Source: Emiliania huxleyi CCMP1516 (lineage: Eukaryota; Haptophyta; Isochrysidales; Noelaerhabdaceae). From it: a stretch of DNA of 64,000 nt. Below, piece by piece: positions 39,990 through 52,582 of the stretch. Each line of letters begins with the position of its first letter. The stretch's first letter is position 1. Below the pieces are notes generated by a model. It ran no database searches, had not been told where the DNA came from, and saw nothing but the letters and a program-made list of their open reading frames with translations. The translations under genes and the position numbers were made by a program. Location of the stretch: positions 25,160 through 89,159 of the forward strand of contig NW_005200197.1 of NCBI RefSeq assembly GCF_000372725.1. Direction: 5' to 3'.

Positions 39990-41237
39990 AGAGCTGTCAA
40001 ACGTTAAGAGCTGAACAGTGTTGCTAGTGTTAACAGTAACAACAGAACAACAGTTGGGCTCCCCAACAACAGTAGCTAACGTTAGGCCGGCTGAACAACA
40101 ATAAGGAAGGCCTGTGGCAGTGACCCACGACGATCTCTAGTGTCCAGTGCGGGTAATAAGCTGTGGTCCGCTCCCAGTCTGGGCGTGGTCGAGACCGAGG
40201 TGCCGAACTGAGAGCCACTCCTGGAGGCTGCCTCCGGCCACCGCTCGACTACCCACGCACATGGCCGGTCCTGTGGCTTACCTGGGCTTGCTCAGAAGCC
40301 TCAATTCGCGCACACCTTTGCTCTCTGGCTCCCGCGAGTGCGTTTAGGCCACTCAAAGCAGGCGACGCCGAGCACCCGCAACGCATCTCGCTGGGGCGCC
40401 ACCTATCGACCCGACTGATTGGCAGCATCAAAGCCGACCCCATGACGGTCCTTCAGCCCCATGAGACAGGCAGTTGCGCCCTGATCTCGGTCCAAGACGG
40501 CCAACGCCATGTCCGGCACCTGCTGGCTGCTTCACGGGGATGCCCCCCCCGGACACATGCTGCAGCCCCGAGTGGATGTATTGGTCGTTTGTGGGTCCCA
40601 CAAGACTACTCTAGTAGGGGCCGGGCGCTGGAGCGTCGGCGGTACACCTGTGCAGATGTTGCACGGGTGAAATGGCTCCTCGTACAGGGTAGGAGGCAGG
40701 TGGTGGGTTTGAGTGTCGTGAGTGCTTGCAGCCGCGAGTGCAGCACCGTTTGTGACTCCCATGGATGCAGTTGGGTGGGCCACGGTGCTGGGGGGCGGTC
40801 CGGTGCGCCACAACAGCCTCCCCGGCTGACCCCCATCCAGTTCGGCACCTCCATCCTGACCGTGGAACCCCAACCTCAACCGGTCATATCTCGGGCGGAC
40901 TGGCACCTCAGGAGCTCATCCTGGGCGGTTTGGGGGAGTCTTGGGGGTGTGCTTGAAGGTGGTAAACAGAGTTTTGCACCGCAGCTTAACCGAGGGGCGT
41001 GCTGAGCACCGTGAAAACAGCGGACCACAGCTTATACCCGAAAATACCTGGAAAAACCCAGGTATTTTCGGGTTTTACCCGGGTTTTTTGCCGTTTTCTG
41101 CTTGCTGGCCGCTGAACAACAGTAACAACAGTAACAAACAGTAACAGCATGGGCTGGGATGAACACTTGAACAACGTTAAGGATTTTAGCCAACAATAGT
41201 GCAACTGTTAGGCCCAAAGTTAACGTTTGACAGCTCT
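39990..41237. mobile_element. foldback-type inverted-repeat element, about 1.25 kb
   Basis: AGAGCTGTCAAACGTTAA at 39990-40007 is matched in reverse complement at 41220-41237. A second inverted pair lies inside: TAAGCTGTGGTCCGCT (40157-40172) against AGCGGACCACAGCTTA (41018-41033). Both outer arms are rich in AACAACAGT motifs. CTCTGAT occurs at each edge (39983-39989 and 41241-41247), a possible imperfect target duplication. No transposase frame is visible; the middle has no recognised coding sequence. Confidence 0.65.
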
Positions 41238-41873
41238 ACCCTCTGATAGGCCGTTTTACCGCCACACAGTGTCTCGTGATAACGTGAGATATGATAGGAC
41301 CTCGTTCCACAGGAAAGACGCGAACACAACAGAAAATATACATCGATTTTACCGGAGAGAAAAGGTGGACCGATTCTCGATCACCGAGCGAACCCCGCAA
41401 ACTATACGCTCCAAGACCAAGTGCTCCAAGTGCCCGACGCGGAAAACGAGGTGGAGGCGGAGATCAGGCGGAGATGGAGGGCGGAGGCGCCGCGGCAGGC
41501 GCCGCGCCACCGCACCCTCGGTCGTTCTCCACGCCTCGGGTCTGAGCGGCCCCTTCTTGCTCTCTTCCCACCCCGCTGTCGTGACCGTCTCCACCCCACA
41601 CCTCCATTTTGCCTTTAGATATGCTTCGATCATTAGTTCGTCCGAGAGCTCCCTTTCCCAGTCCCAGCTCGGCTTCCACTCCAGCGGGTTGTCACTTCGG
41701 CATCCCAGCCTCCTCAACGTGTGCGCTAGGCTGCTCTCCACGGCCACCCTCGCTGGTTCCCCTTCCACCGCGCTGAGGGCCCGGTCCACTTGATCGATCT
41801 GACATGTCGCGATCGTCCCCGGAAATCTCGCGCGGAATTCTTCTTCTCCCACGCGCCGGCTTGCAGGTACCCG
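41238..41873. other. region upstream of cyclophilin
   Basis: 636 bp with no clear gene. TTGCAG|GTACCC at 41866 could be the acceptor of a 5' UTR intron. ORFs on both strands here lack recognisable domains. Confidence 0.4.
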
Positions 41874-42401
41874 ATGCCCCACCCTCTCTCGCCGGAGGTC
41901 TTCTTCGACATCACCATCGGCGGGCTGCGAGCCGGTCGAATCCGCATGAAGCTGCATGCCCACACCGTGCCAAAGACGGCGGAGAACTTCCGCTGCCTGT
42001 GCACTGGCGAGAAGGGCATCGGCCGGGAGGGCAAGCCGCTGCACTTCAAGGGCTCGACGTTCCACCGCGTAATCCCAGGGTTCATGTGCCAGGGCGGCGA
42101 CTTTACCAAGGGCAACGGCACCGGCGGCGAGTCCATCTACGGCGCAAAGTTTGACGATGAGAACTTCACGCTGCGACACGAGGCGCCTGGCACCCTCTCG
42201 ATGGCCAACTCGGGCCCCGGCACCAACGGCTCGCAATTCTTCCTTTGCACCGTCAAGACGGACTGGCTGGACGGCAAGCACGTCGTGTTTGGCGAGGTGA
42301 TCGACGGGATGGAGGTGGTCAAGACGATCGAGGCGGTCGGCTCGCAGTCGGGCAAGACCTCGAAGCCAATCGTGATCTCCGACTGCGGCCAAATTCGCTG
42401 A
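41874..42401 (+). CDS. cyclophilin-type peptidyl-prolyl cis-trans isomerase
   Basis: Catalyses cis-trans isomerisation of X-Pro bonds. 175 residues, the usual size of a single-domain cytosolic cyclophilin. The start [17 protein letters not shown] is at 41874; the longer frame upstream is not cyclophilin-like. Active-site residues are present: [15 protein letters not shown] (catalytic Arg), [14 protein letters not shown], and W in [15 protein letters not shown] for cyclosporin binding. It carries the divergent-loop [18 protein letters not shown] found in plant and many protist cyclophilins. No signal peptide, no C-terminal extension. Confidence 0.95.
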   Translation: MPHPLSPEVFFDITIGGLRAGRIRMKLHAHTVPKTAENFRCLCTGEKGIGREGKPLHFKGSTFHRVIPGFMCQGGDFTKGNGTGGESIYGAKFDDENFTLRHEAPGTLSMANSGPGTNGSQFFLCTVKTDWLDGKHVVFGEVIDGMEVVKTIEAVGSQSGKTSKPIVISDCGQIR

Positions 42402-42515
42402 TTCAAGCATGCTTGAGACACTGCCGCCTTCACCACGCACCGCGGCGGAGCCTCGAGCATGTATGCGTAGAAGCCGGGGGAGGGGGAGTCGAGGCGCGAG
42501 GGCCCGGCCGGCACC

Positions 42516-42638
42516 TCACACCTTAAGGAATTCATCGCAGAGCTCGGCCCAGCTCCGGGACCGCGGGGCCTTGGCGCTTCCTGGGGGCCACTTGGCCTTC
42601 AAGGCGGGGCTTGCCAGTCCGAGTTTGGAGCATCCCAT
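42516..42638 (-). CDS. 40-residue microprotein with MGC lipidation signal
   Basis: Begins M-G-C-S-K-L-G-L, a strong N-myristoylation (Gly2) plus palmitoylation (Cys3) context, and continues ASPALKAKWPPGSAKAPRSR to SWAELCDEFLKV and stop. Basic middle, amphipathic end. The frame is also open upstream with Arg/Cys-rich text, so this ATG is a choice based on the signal. Could be a real lipid-anchored peptide or a 5' exon; it lies just after the cyclophilin stop on the opposite strand. Confidence 0.35.
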   Translation of the reverse strand: MGCSKLGLASPALKAKWPPGSAKAPRSRSWAELCDEFLKV

Positions 42639-43015
42639 ATCTAGGTAGGTACATGCGCATGAATAGAAAATGACGCAAAACCGGCGTGCAAGCAAAAACA
42701 CACGAGAGAGTACAGACCACAAACAGAGAGTTCCGAGAGACACCGCGACCCCCGGCCGGCGCGACTGGGAGGGGGGACGGTATATTAATACAATCAGTGA
42801 ATACAATACAGGAGAGGCCGGTACGCGTGCGCGGGCGCCGGCGCCCCCGCCCCGGGGCCCCGGCACACCCCAAACGACAACCCGACCGCGTACAAATCGG
42901 AGCCGCGTACGAGGCATGCGCCCTGACACGTACGTGCTGTACCTCTGTGCACCACATCCTCGCGCGCCTCTTCCAGGCGCAGCGGCACAAGCACGCCGCA
43001 TTCAGTACATTCCGT

Positions 43016-44212
43016 TCAACGGGCTCTGCCTCGCTTGGCAACGCGGCCTCCTCTGCCCCTCTCCGCGGGCCGCTTCTCCGCTCGCTCCTCTCGGCGAGGA
43101 GGCGGGTCGGCCAAGCGCGCGCCGGCCCTCGCCGGCGCTTGCTGCCGCCAGAAGCCGGCAGCGGCGTCCGCGAGCCACGCTGCGCCCGCCCCTCGCAGCG
43201 CTCCGACAGCGTCGGCGGCGGCTGCCGAGAAGCGAGGCTCGAAGGCGCGGGCCCAGAGCAGCTCGAGGGCCGCGTCGGGAAGCGCGGGGGGCGACGGCAG
43301 CGAAGCGAGCGCGAGTGCGAGCGCCTGCAGCACCGCCGCGCGGCTCGTCTCGATCTTGACGACCGCGTCATCGGTCAGGCCGCCCGTGCCGCCGCCCGGG
43401 CTGCTCTGGCTCTGGGAGAGCTGGCTCTGGGAGAGGGGGTCGTCCTGGCTCGGCAGCGCGTAGCCGAGGAGGGCGCAGAGGTCGGAGGGGAGACCTCGCT
43501 CCGGCCACGCCCAAGCTTCCGGCCTCTCCGGCCGTCGAGGCGGCCAGTCGCCCTCCGCCGCTGTGAGGGAAGAGAGCGGTGCCGCCTCATGCAGCGTGCT
43601 TCTGCCAGCCGCGCCACCACTCCGCGGGTGGACTCGCCTCACCGGGTGCTCCGCAGCGCCCTCCACGCCGCCGATACCAACGCCCGCCTCCGCCAGACGA
43701 CGGAGGTCCGCAAACGACCGCGGCGGCGGCGGCGGTGGCGGCGGGCCTGCAACGCACGAGGGAGTGCGCACAAGCTGGTAGACAAACTCCGCCGGGCGCT
43801 TGCAGCGGCCTGGGCGCTTCAGGTGCGGCGCGCCGAACTCCACCTCTGCCCCGGCGGGAACGGGAAACGTCGCGCGTGGAGGGATCAGCTCGCCGCAGAC
43901 CGCTGTTCCGTTGACGCTCTCCTTGAGGGAGGAGCGCCCGCCGTCAGCGAGCAGCACGCTGCCACTGTCGTCGACCCAGATCTCCGCGTGCATGCGGCTG
44001 ACCAAGCCGGGCGACGCAGAGAGAGTTGGCGCGTTGAGAAACGTGGCTGCGACCGGCTGCGTCTGCGGGGTGAGCGGGTCGGCGGAGCTGCTGCAGCTCC
44101 CGTCGCCCCGGCATATGCGGATCACCTTGCCGGTGGTCAGCGGGATGCGAGCCGGACGGTCTGCGCGCTCGGGGCCGCTCACGAGCCGCAGCTCGTAGCC
44201 GTGCTCGCCCAT
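43016..44212 (-). CDS. FHA-domain protein
   Basis: Forkhead-associated domains bind phosphothreonine peptides, often in DNA-damage or kinase signalling. 398 residues from MGEHGYELRLVSGPERADRP. FHA spans about residues 5-150: GKVIRICRGDG, LVSRMHAEIWVDDSGSVLLA (the SRxHA motif), LKESVNGTAVCGELIPP (the NGT motif) and GAEVEFGA. The rest is Pro/Ala/Arg-rich with a FVYQLVRTP segment, a helical ALALALASLPSPP region and a Lys/Arg tail (RAEKRPAERGRGG) that could be nuclear-localising. The open frame extends above the chosen ATG without FHA-like sequence. Single exon. Confidence 0.75.
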   Translation of the reverse strand: MGEHGYELRLVSGPERADRPARIPLTTGKVIRICRGDGSCSSSADPLTPQTQPVAATFLNAPTLSASPGLVSRMHAEIWVDDSGSVLLADGGRSSLKESVNGTAVCGELIPPRATFPVPAGAEVEFGAPHLKRPGRCKRPAEFVYQLVRTPSCVAGPPPPPPPPRSFADLRRLAEAGVGIGGVEGAAEHPVRRVHPRSGGAAGRSTLHEAAPLSSLTAAEGDWPPRRPERPEAWAWPERGLPSDLCALLGYALPSQDDPLSQSQLSQSQSSPGGGTGGLTDDAVVKIETSRAAVLQALALALASLPSPPALPDAALELLWARAFEPRFSAAAADAVGALRGAGAAWLADAAAGFWRQQAPARAGARLADPPPRREERAEKRPAERGRGGRVAKRGRAR

Positions 44213-44953
44213 GTTCTGCGGGCTCTGAGCAGCGAGGCGCCCTGGCGCCCACTGCGGTCCAGTAGCGCAGTAATCCGCCGCGCGGTCTGGCGTGCGACGA
44301 ATTTGTTTTTTGTTTGAACCGATCGCCCATCCGGAGCAGGCGAGGTACTTCCAGCCTGCTGTGGGAACAGCTGACGCAGTCTCGCCGAGGCTCGCCCCAG
44401 CATCGGCCAGACAAAAACCCCGAGAGGCGTGGGAGTACCTCGCCAGCCAGATCCGAGGTGTTTTTCTGCGCGAACTGCTCACAAGAAGAGACTCTCTGCT
44501 CACAGGGTTTTTCGAACGCGCAAAGGAACGGAGTAGTCTCTTTCAACTGTCAAATGTAAACCGCGTCGCGCACTATACACTTAGCACATCACACCATTCA
44601 GCATTCTCCTTTAAATCTTGTCCTTTCGCCTGCGGAAACGTTCAGCTCCCCCATTCGTGTCCCCGCCCGCCGGCATACTTTACTGCGGACTCCAAGCGGG
44701 AGGCAGCAAAAGCACGCAGACAGAACCCCGAGAACGTCGCCATCGTGTAGCAGGCAGGCCTGGCTAGCCGCGTGTTGGGGAGTATAAATGTAAACCGCGT
44801 CGCGCACTATACACTTAGCACATCACACCATTCTCCTTTCGACAAACGGTCGTACACCGCGGGCAGCCCACAGGGCACGGGTGCCACAACCGCAATAGGA
44901 TGGAAAAGGAAGGGTGGTGTTGAGAAACACCGGGGTTTGGATGAGCCGGACGC
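44213..44953. repeat. intergenic region with a 46-bp direct duplication
   Basis: 44552-44599 and 44787-44833 are identical over about 46 bp (starting AAATGTAAACCGCGTC), 235 bp apart, followed by ATTCTCCTTT in both. No gene lies between. It includes the likely 3' end of the histone H3 gene. Confidence 0.6.
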
Positions 44954-46666
<1,713 letters not shown>

Positions 46667-47341
46667 TCACCTCCGCCCGTCCCGCCGATAACCGCTGCCC
46701 TGTCTCCTCCCGCTGCGCTCGGGCGACGCTGCGCGATACGGCGCGTCACGCGGCGCGAAGAGCCGCTGAAGCCTCAGCCGCCCGATGAGCAGCGCGAGGC
46801 CCGAGGCGGCCTGAAAGATGTAAATTTGGAGCAGCACGCAGCACGTGAGCAGCACAAAGTCGACCACGAGCGTGTAGGTGTCGACCAGGCTCTCTCGGCG
46901 GCCGGCCTCGAAGAGCAGGCAGAGCCGCGCGCCTACGTTCAATGTCATCGATCTGGCATTGTCTGGCGGCGGCGCCGACGCCGACGTGTGTGGTGGCAAC
47001 GCACCCAGGCTAACGAGGATCCCTCCGCAGTAGGCCCAGAGCGGCCACCGCCACAGCAGCAAGGCGCCGACGACACCGAGCAGCTGGAAGGCGAGGCTGG
47101 AGACGAGCGGCGCGAACCACTCCTCACGCGTCAGCTCTTCGTCCCATCGCTCGTGCAGCTCCGAGAGCGACCTTGGGAAGCCACCGTCTGTCTCTTGGAG
47201 CAGAAGCGCAAATGTGCCGCAAGCGTCGAGCAGAGCGAAGACCACCACAGACGCCCTCCTCACGGCCAGCCTTTTCTTGTCGACGAGCGCGACGCCCGGC
47301 TCCCAGAGAATCGATGGTGAGGCGGCCTCGTCATCGTACAT
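46667..47341 (-). CDS. small multi-pass membrane protein, unknown
   Basis: ATG at 47341 (MYDDEAASPSILWEPGVALV). At least four hydrophobic segments: SVVVFALLDACGTFALLL; FAPLVSSLAFQLLGVVGALL; LWAYCGGILVSLG; and VVDFVLLTCCVLLQIYIFQA. A 72-nt GT-AG intron at 46933-47004 probably joins VSLG|ARLCLLFEAGRRES; it is a multiple of three, so the frame is open either way. Cytosolic tail Arg-rich (RLRLQRLFAPRD). Resembles small lysosomal/endosomal tetraspanning proteins in layout only; family not assigned. Confidence 0.6.
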   Translation of the reverse strand: MYDDEAASPSILWEPGVALVDKKRLAVRRASVVVFALLDACGTFALLLQETDGGFPRSLSELHERWDEELTREEWFAPLVSSLAFQLLGVVGALLLWRWPLWAYCGGILVSLGALPPHTSASAPPPDNARSMTLNVGARLCLLFEAGRRESLVDTYTLVVDFVLLTCCVLLQIYIFQAASGLALLIGRLRLQRLFAPRDAPYRAASPERSGRRQGSGYRRDGRR

Positions 47342-49273
47342 TGCGAACCCCAGGTTGGAAGGGCAAAGCCAGAGAACAGCGGCACAGCGGCTACGAGTAA
47401 ACAACAGCGGGCGGACTCGTGCAAAAAAAAAAGAAGGGAGGATAAAAGAATTCTGGGATGGCCCCTCAGCGGAGCTGGGAATAGGACCGCCGCAAGCGGC
47501 GTGGCGTGGAGCGGTTGAGCATCCCTCCGGGGGCCCCTCTGCGCCGGGGAGGGAGGCGTTGTTGGAGGCTAGGACGCAAGCGTCCGTCGCCCTTTTCAAA
47601 CTCGGGGCCCACTCCGCCCGCTACGCTCCGACCCGAATTTGGAGGGCCTAAAAGTTTAAGGTGTTGCTGCGCAAAAGGGGTCGGACACAGCTCACAGGGC
47701 GCAGCTCCTCTGGGCCGGCGCGGGGGCCCCCGGCCCACACCGTGCGCCGCGCAGCAGTGCGGAAACGGGGCTCCGGCTCTATGAGTCTCTATGAGCACCG
47801 ACTTCCCGATTAAGCTAGGTTAATCAGAGGGCAGATTTGGAGAGATCTCGAGGATTACATACAGATAGACCCTCCAACCATCAGAAAACTCCGACCTGAT
47901 CGGTCGTACTGACCGCCGACAGATCACTGCAGACAGCAGACAGGCCGACGTCTGCACGCGGCCGGCCGGGCGAGAGGCTTGACACGATCCGACCCTGCGA
48001 CCCTGACGCTGCTGCTCTAGCTATCAGCCATGCACTGCTGACTGCTGCCACAATGTGCGACCTGTGCTGGCCCACTTGGCGGCCTTCCCGGTCAGTGGTG
48101 AGGCGCAGTTCAGAGCTGTCGATGGCGCGATGCCGCACTGGTCCCACATTGGTGACACGAGACCACCAAGTTTGCCGGTCCAAGAGAGAGGCACCGGCGC
48201 TGTCCTGAGAAGGTGCGTGGTCCCTCTTGACTGCCCATGCGCGCGAGGCTGTGTAGGCATAGCCTCGAGAGTGCCAGCAGCCCATCCGAGGTGACGCGCA
48301 TTGCGCCAGAAGCGTGCACGCAGCTGGAAGGACACCTTCCTACTGGCCGTACGATCAGGTCGTCACTGAATGCTTAATACTAAGGCCGCGAGCTATGCAG
48401 GTGATCAATTGTGCATCATGGCACGGTCAGCTGCGCCGACAGGCTGTCGCAAGGCGTGATAGCATGGCCGCAAGTACGCCGAATTCCCATGAAAACAAGT
48501 AAAAAATCGCGAATAAAGAAAAAACTCCAAAAAATCGGCGCCTGCGGCGGGCCATGGGACCCCATCTCCCCCCCGCATGGACACCCTCTGGGCCCCCCGC
48601 GCCGGCCCAGAGCGCAGCTCATGCCAAGAGCTAGAAGGGGAGCTAGAGAGAACGACTACCCTGTCCCGTTATTGCGTACACCAACACCACAAAAGCTCTC
48701 TCTCTCCTGTCCTCACTCAGGGGGGTCACAACTACCGAGTCCCTCGACTACACGACAGGGTCCCAGGGATTCCCCTCTCGTAATAGGACAAAGTTGCACC
48801 CGGCGGCACGGGGGCAGGCGCGGGCCTCCTACTGGCTACTGGTTGCGCTCTCCTAGTTCTCCTGCTCCCCTGACAAGGGACAGCGACAGGCTCGCAGCGC
48901 GGTGCTCGGTGGACTCCCCTACTCCACTGGCGGTCTCATCTTATATCTGGCGACCTGCCTCCAGTTTCTCACTGGCATCTCACTACCACAGGTCTAAAAG
49001 AAAGAAAACAGAGCACCCAAGGGAGGGATGGGTTGTCTGTTTTCTTACCACAGGTCTCCCTTGGGTTGTCCGTTTTCTGTCTGTCTTTCTTTACGGGACT
49101 GGCGCGCACTGGCACTCTAACACAGGTACACCACGGGAGCCGCCGAAGCGCTCCTGCGAGGAAGAAATTAATATCGACCCGGAAGTGTAAAATGAAAAAA
49201 AGAAGACCAATCCGGCTGGGTGGCGTCCCAACGCGCGCCGTTTTTCGCTAGTTCGTTTCGCTCGACCCGAACA
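47342..49273. other. intergenic, repeat-bearing
   Basis: Contains the dispersed repeat at 48148-48560 and an imperfect inverted repeat at about 48996-49092 (AAGAAAACAGAG..CACCCAAGGGAGG against CTCCCTTGGGTTG..CGTTTTCTG). No gene recognised. Confidence 0.45.
48148..48560 (+). repeat. dispersed repeat, copy 1
   Basis: About 410 bp starting ATTGGTGACACGAGACC and ending near CGGCGCCTGCGGCGGG. Matched in the same orientation at 59408-59820 with scattered substitutions (roughly 93-95% by eye). No coding capacity, no clear terminal repeats. Confidence 0.8.
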
Positions 49274-51075
49274 ATGCTCGCCGCCGCCAAACGCGTCGAG
49301 CACGAGAGCCGGCTGCACGACGAGCGGCGTCGTGCGGAGCGAGGCAAGAGCCTGATCGTCCTCGTCCTGCACCACCTCGCGCAGTCTGGCTACGTGGGCT
49401 CGATCGAGGCGCTCCAGTCAGAGTCTGGCGTCACGCTCTCCCAGTACGAGGCTGCCGACAACGTCGACCTGGTCTCCATCCTGCAGGAGTGGGAGGATTA
49501 CTACGAGTTTCGATTCTCGCGTCGCGCCAAGCTGGTCAAGAAGCTCTCCGCGTACTCCAACCGCGTCGACCCACATGGGCCTCGGGTTTGCCCGCCCGCC
49601 CATCCATCCGCGGCTGCGCCTTTCCGCAATCTGCCGCCCCACACTCCCTCGCTGCTTGACTGCAGGCCTCGCGGCGCGGTGTCGATGCGGCAGCTGCGGC
49701 TAGCAAGCCAAAGCAGGCGCGCCCGGCCACCAAGCGAGAAACGCTCTCGTCGGTCGATGACCGCGACGACGGCACTGTGGGTGGGGCGGGAGCTGCCGGC
49801 CGGCGTGCGCGGCCGACGCGGGGCGAAGGAGGTCCGAGCGCCTCCGCTGCCGAGCGAGCCCTCACTGCTGTAAGCGGAGGCGGGCTCAGCGGCCGAGCGC
49901 AGCAGCCGAAGGGACTGGCAGCGAGCGCCGCCGTCGCGGAGGACCCGGCGGCGGCGGTCGAGCCGGCGGGGCTCGCCCTCACGGGCACGAATGTTGCGGC
50001 GCGCAGAGGCGACGGGGGTTGCGATGCGGAGGAGGCCCCAGGGCCGTGGGAGCACCGGCTGAAAAAGGCCGGGCTGCCGCCCGGGATGGCCGCCTCGCCC
50101 GAGCTGCGCGAGCTGGCGGCGGTGATCCAGCGGGACATGGTGCAGAGCAACCCAAATGTGAGATGGGATCGGATCGTGGAGCTCGAGGGCGTCAAGCGAG
50201 TGCTGAAGGAGTCCCTCGTGATGCCCCTCCGCTGGCCTCATCTGTTCACAGGGCTACTGGCCCCGTGGAAGGGCGTGCTCCTCTACGGCCCGCCGGGGAC
50301 GGGCAAGACGCTCTTGGCAAAGGCGGTCGCCACCGAGTGCAGCACCGTCTTCTTCAACATTTCGGCGTCCTCCATCGTCTCCAAGTGGCGGGGAGACTCG
50401 GAGAAGCTCGTGCGTGTCCTTTTCGACCTGGTCCGCGCGCCCAGCGCGGCGTGGCGCCACCAAACTCCTTTGTCACCCACCCGCCGGCCCCGGCAGGCGC
50501 GCCACCACGCACCGTCGACCATCTTCATCGACGAGATCGACTCCATTATGTCGGCGCGAGGCGACTCGGGCGAGCACGAGGGCTCGCGCCGCATGAAGAC
50601 GGAGCTTCTGGTGCAGATGGACGGCCTGATGGCGAACGAGGCCCAGGTCTTTGTCCTCGCCGCGACCAACCTGCCGTGGGAGCTCGACGCGGCGCTCCTG
50701 CGCCGGCTCGAGAAGCGGGTCCTCGTGCCGCTGCCGTCTTCCTCGGCGAGGGCGGAGATGCTCCGGAACACGCTGCCGCCCGCGAGGATCCAGCGCAGCG
50801 TGGACATCGACGGCCTTGCGGATCAGGCAGACGGCTACTCCGGCTCGGACCTCGTGCTCGTCTGCAAGGAGGCTGCGATGAGGCCGCTCCGCAAGCTCCT
50901 CCTGACGCTGGATGCCGCTGACGCGGCCATGGGGAGTGGCAAAGTGGCGGATCTGCCTCAGCCAGAGCGTGTGACAGAGGAGGACCTCCGCGCCGCGTTT
51001 GCGTGCACCCGCCCCACCGTGTCGCAGTACGGGTCTCGGTACGCAGAGTGGGAGGCCGAGTTTGGGTCGTCGTGA
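49274..51075 (+). CDS. KATNAL2: katanin-like AAA ATPase with LisH domain (KATNAL2)
   Basis: Microtubule-severing AAA ATPase family, linked to cilia and basal bodies. Exons 49274-49585, 49666-50430 and 50497-51075 give 551 residues. The N-terminal LisH motif (KSLIVLVLHHLAQSGYVGSI, about 25-45) distinguishes KATNAL2 from katanin p60. After a Ser/Ala-rich linker: LPPGMAASPELRELAAVIQR, VRWDRIVELEGVKRVLKESL, Walker A GPPGTGKT (about 312-319), sensor and pore elements, Walker B STIFIDEIDSIM, arginine fingers in LLRRLEKRVLVPLP, and the C-terminal helix YAEWEAEFGSS. Introns 49586-49665 and 50431-50496 are GT-AG; the second (66 nt) is a multiple of three and sits inside the ATPase (FDL|ARHHAPSTIF). 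The first donor is the least certain. Confidence 0.92.
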
Positions 51076-51868
51076 TGGTGTCTCACGAAGTTATTGATCT
51101 CGACAGCATAAGCTACACACTCGACAGATGGAACACTGGCCACTGGACTGTGCACGCTGGGACCGTGACCACTGACTAGCTCGGCAGCAGCGCGATCCTG
51201 AGCAGCCGCCAAGCTCTCACCAGCTTCCAAGCTGCGTTGCCCGTTTGCTGGGACTCTCCGGCGATGCCCGCGCGGCCGTCAGTCGGACACAGCACGAGCG
51301 ACCACCAGCAAGCCTGCTGCTCTCTCTCGCACGCCGAGCCAGCTGCTCTCTCGCGCCCCACCACCCTCCGCTTCTGCCGCTGCGGGTGAGCCTCTGTCGA
51401 GGGCGCGCTCGGGCACGACCGCCGGTGTGTGTCGCGGAGGACTCGCATCGACGCGTCCAGCACAACTGCGCCCGGCTGCATGTGCATTGCGGACGGAGGT
51501 CCTTCAGTCGGTCGGTGTGTGGTGAAAGGAGCGAGCGGGGATGAAGTTGCCCTGCCCCGCCCCCCCCCAATGGGGCACAAATACTCGAGTAACAGAGTAA
51601 TCTGGTTGGTGTTAGCAGTGATCTAAACTGGTCTAGACTGGCTCGCTGCCCACCCTCCTGATAGGGCACGTCACGCGTGAGGCTAGAGCAGGCTGCTGCT
51701 CCTCCTCTCGCAAACTCGTCACACACAGTCAGCCGCGAGCTCGGACGAGAGTGTGTGTGGGGTCGGTGTCGGGTGAGGTAGGTGTCTATAGACGCTCCCC
51801 TCACAGGCCACACACACACACACACAGAAGAAGAGACACATTTCTTGTTGGCTTCTAAAAATTTCAAA

Positions 51869-51923
<55 letters not shown>

Positions 51924-52582
51924 CAAGGCGCGCGGGCAGCCCGGCCAACCCTTCTCCCACAAGACCGGCCACGGCTACGTCAAGGCGCATCGCGGTTTCT
52001 ACCACGACGCGATCTTTGTCAAGCGCAACAACTTCACAACCTGCTGCTCCACGAGACGTTCGGCGGCGGCTTCTCGCCCACCGCCGTTCTCAAGCTGCGC
52101 CGCCTCGCGCGCAAAGTCGCGCGCGCGCAGCGTTGACCGCACGGCCTACTCGCCCAAGTACTCGCTCTCTTTTATGTCCCACCATGTAGAGCGCATCTCT
52201 CTCTCTGTTGTGCGAGGCGTGAACCGCGCCATTCGCTCTCACCTGGCAACCCTGTCTGCACGTCTCGCGCGCGCGTGAAGGGCCAGGCCCCAAATGACGT
52301 GTGAGTGTTAGAGTTGTTTGGTATTGCTAAAAATCTCTCTCTCTCTCTCTCTCACACACAGTCTTCAAAAATCTCTCTCTCTCACACACACACGATCACC
52401 ACCACACACACGCCAGCAACACTCTCCCAGCACGATAAAGAAAGAAAAAAATCACCCGGGCGCACAGCACAACACATGCACATGCACATGCACATGTGTA
52501 CATGCATACACACAAATATACACGCGGAATCGACCCTATCCAGCGAGCACAAGAAGAAAAAATGAGCCGGACTTGTGGGCCG
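51076..52582. other. intergenic with CA and CT microsatellites
   Basis: (CA)n at 51869-51922 and shorter at 51811-51827, (CT)n around 52334-52350, (ACATGC)n at 52480-52505. A reverse-complement copy of the 4499-4552 element lies at about 52293-52342. No gene recognised. Confidence 0.6.
51811..51922. repeat. (CA)n microsatellite
   Basis: Two CA tracts, the longer about 54 bp. Simple repeat. Confidence 0.95.

Noticed and set aside
40163-41005. 280-codon plus-strand frame inside the foldback element
   Set aside because: No recognisable motif; composition matches random translation of the element, and no transposase signature (DDE or similar) was seen.
39990-41237. piggyBac assignment for the foldback element
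   Set aside because: Ends do not start with CCC and no TTAA target duplication is present, unlike the MITE at 62119.
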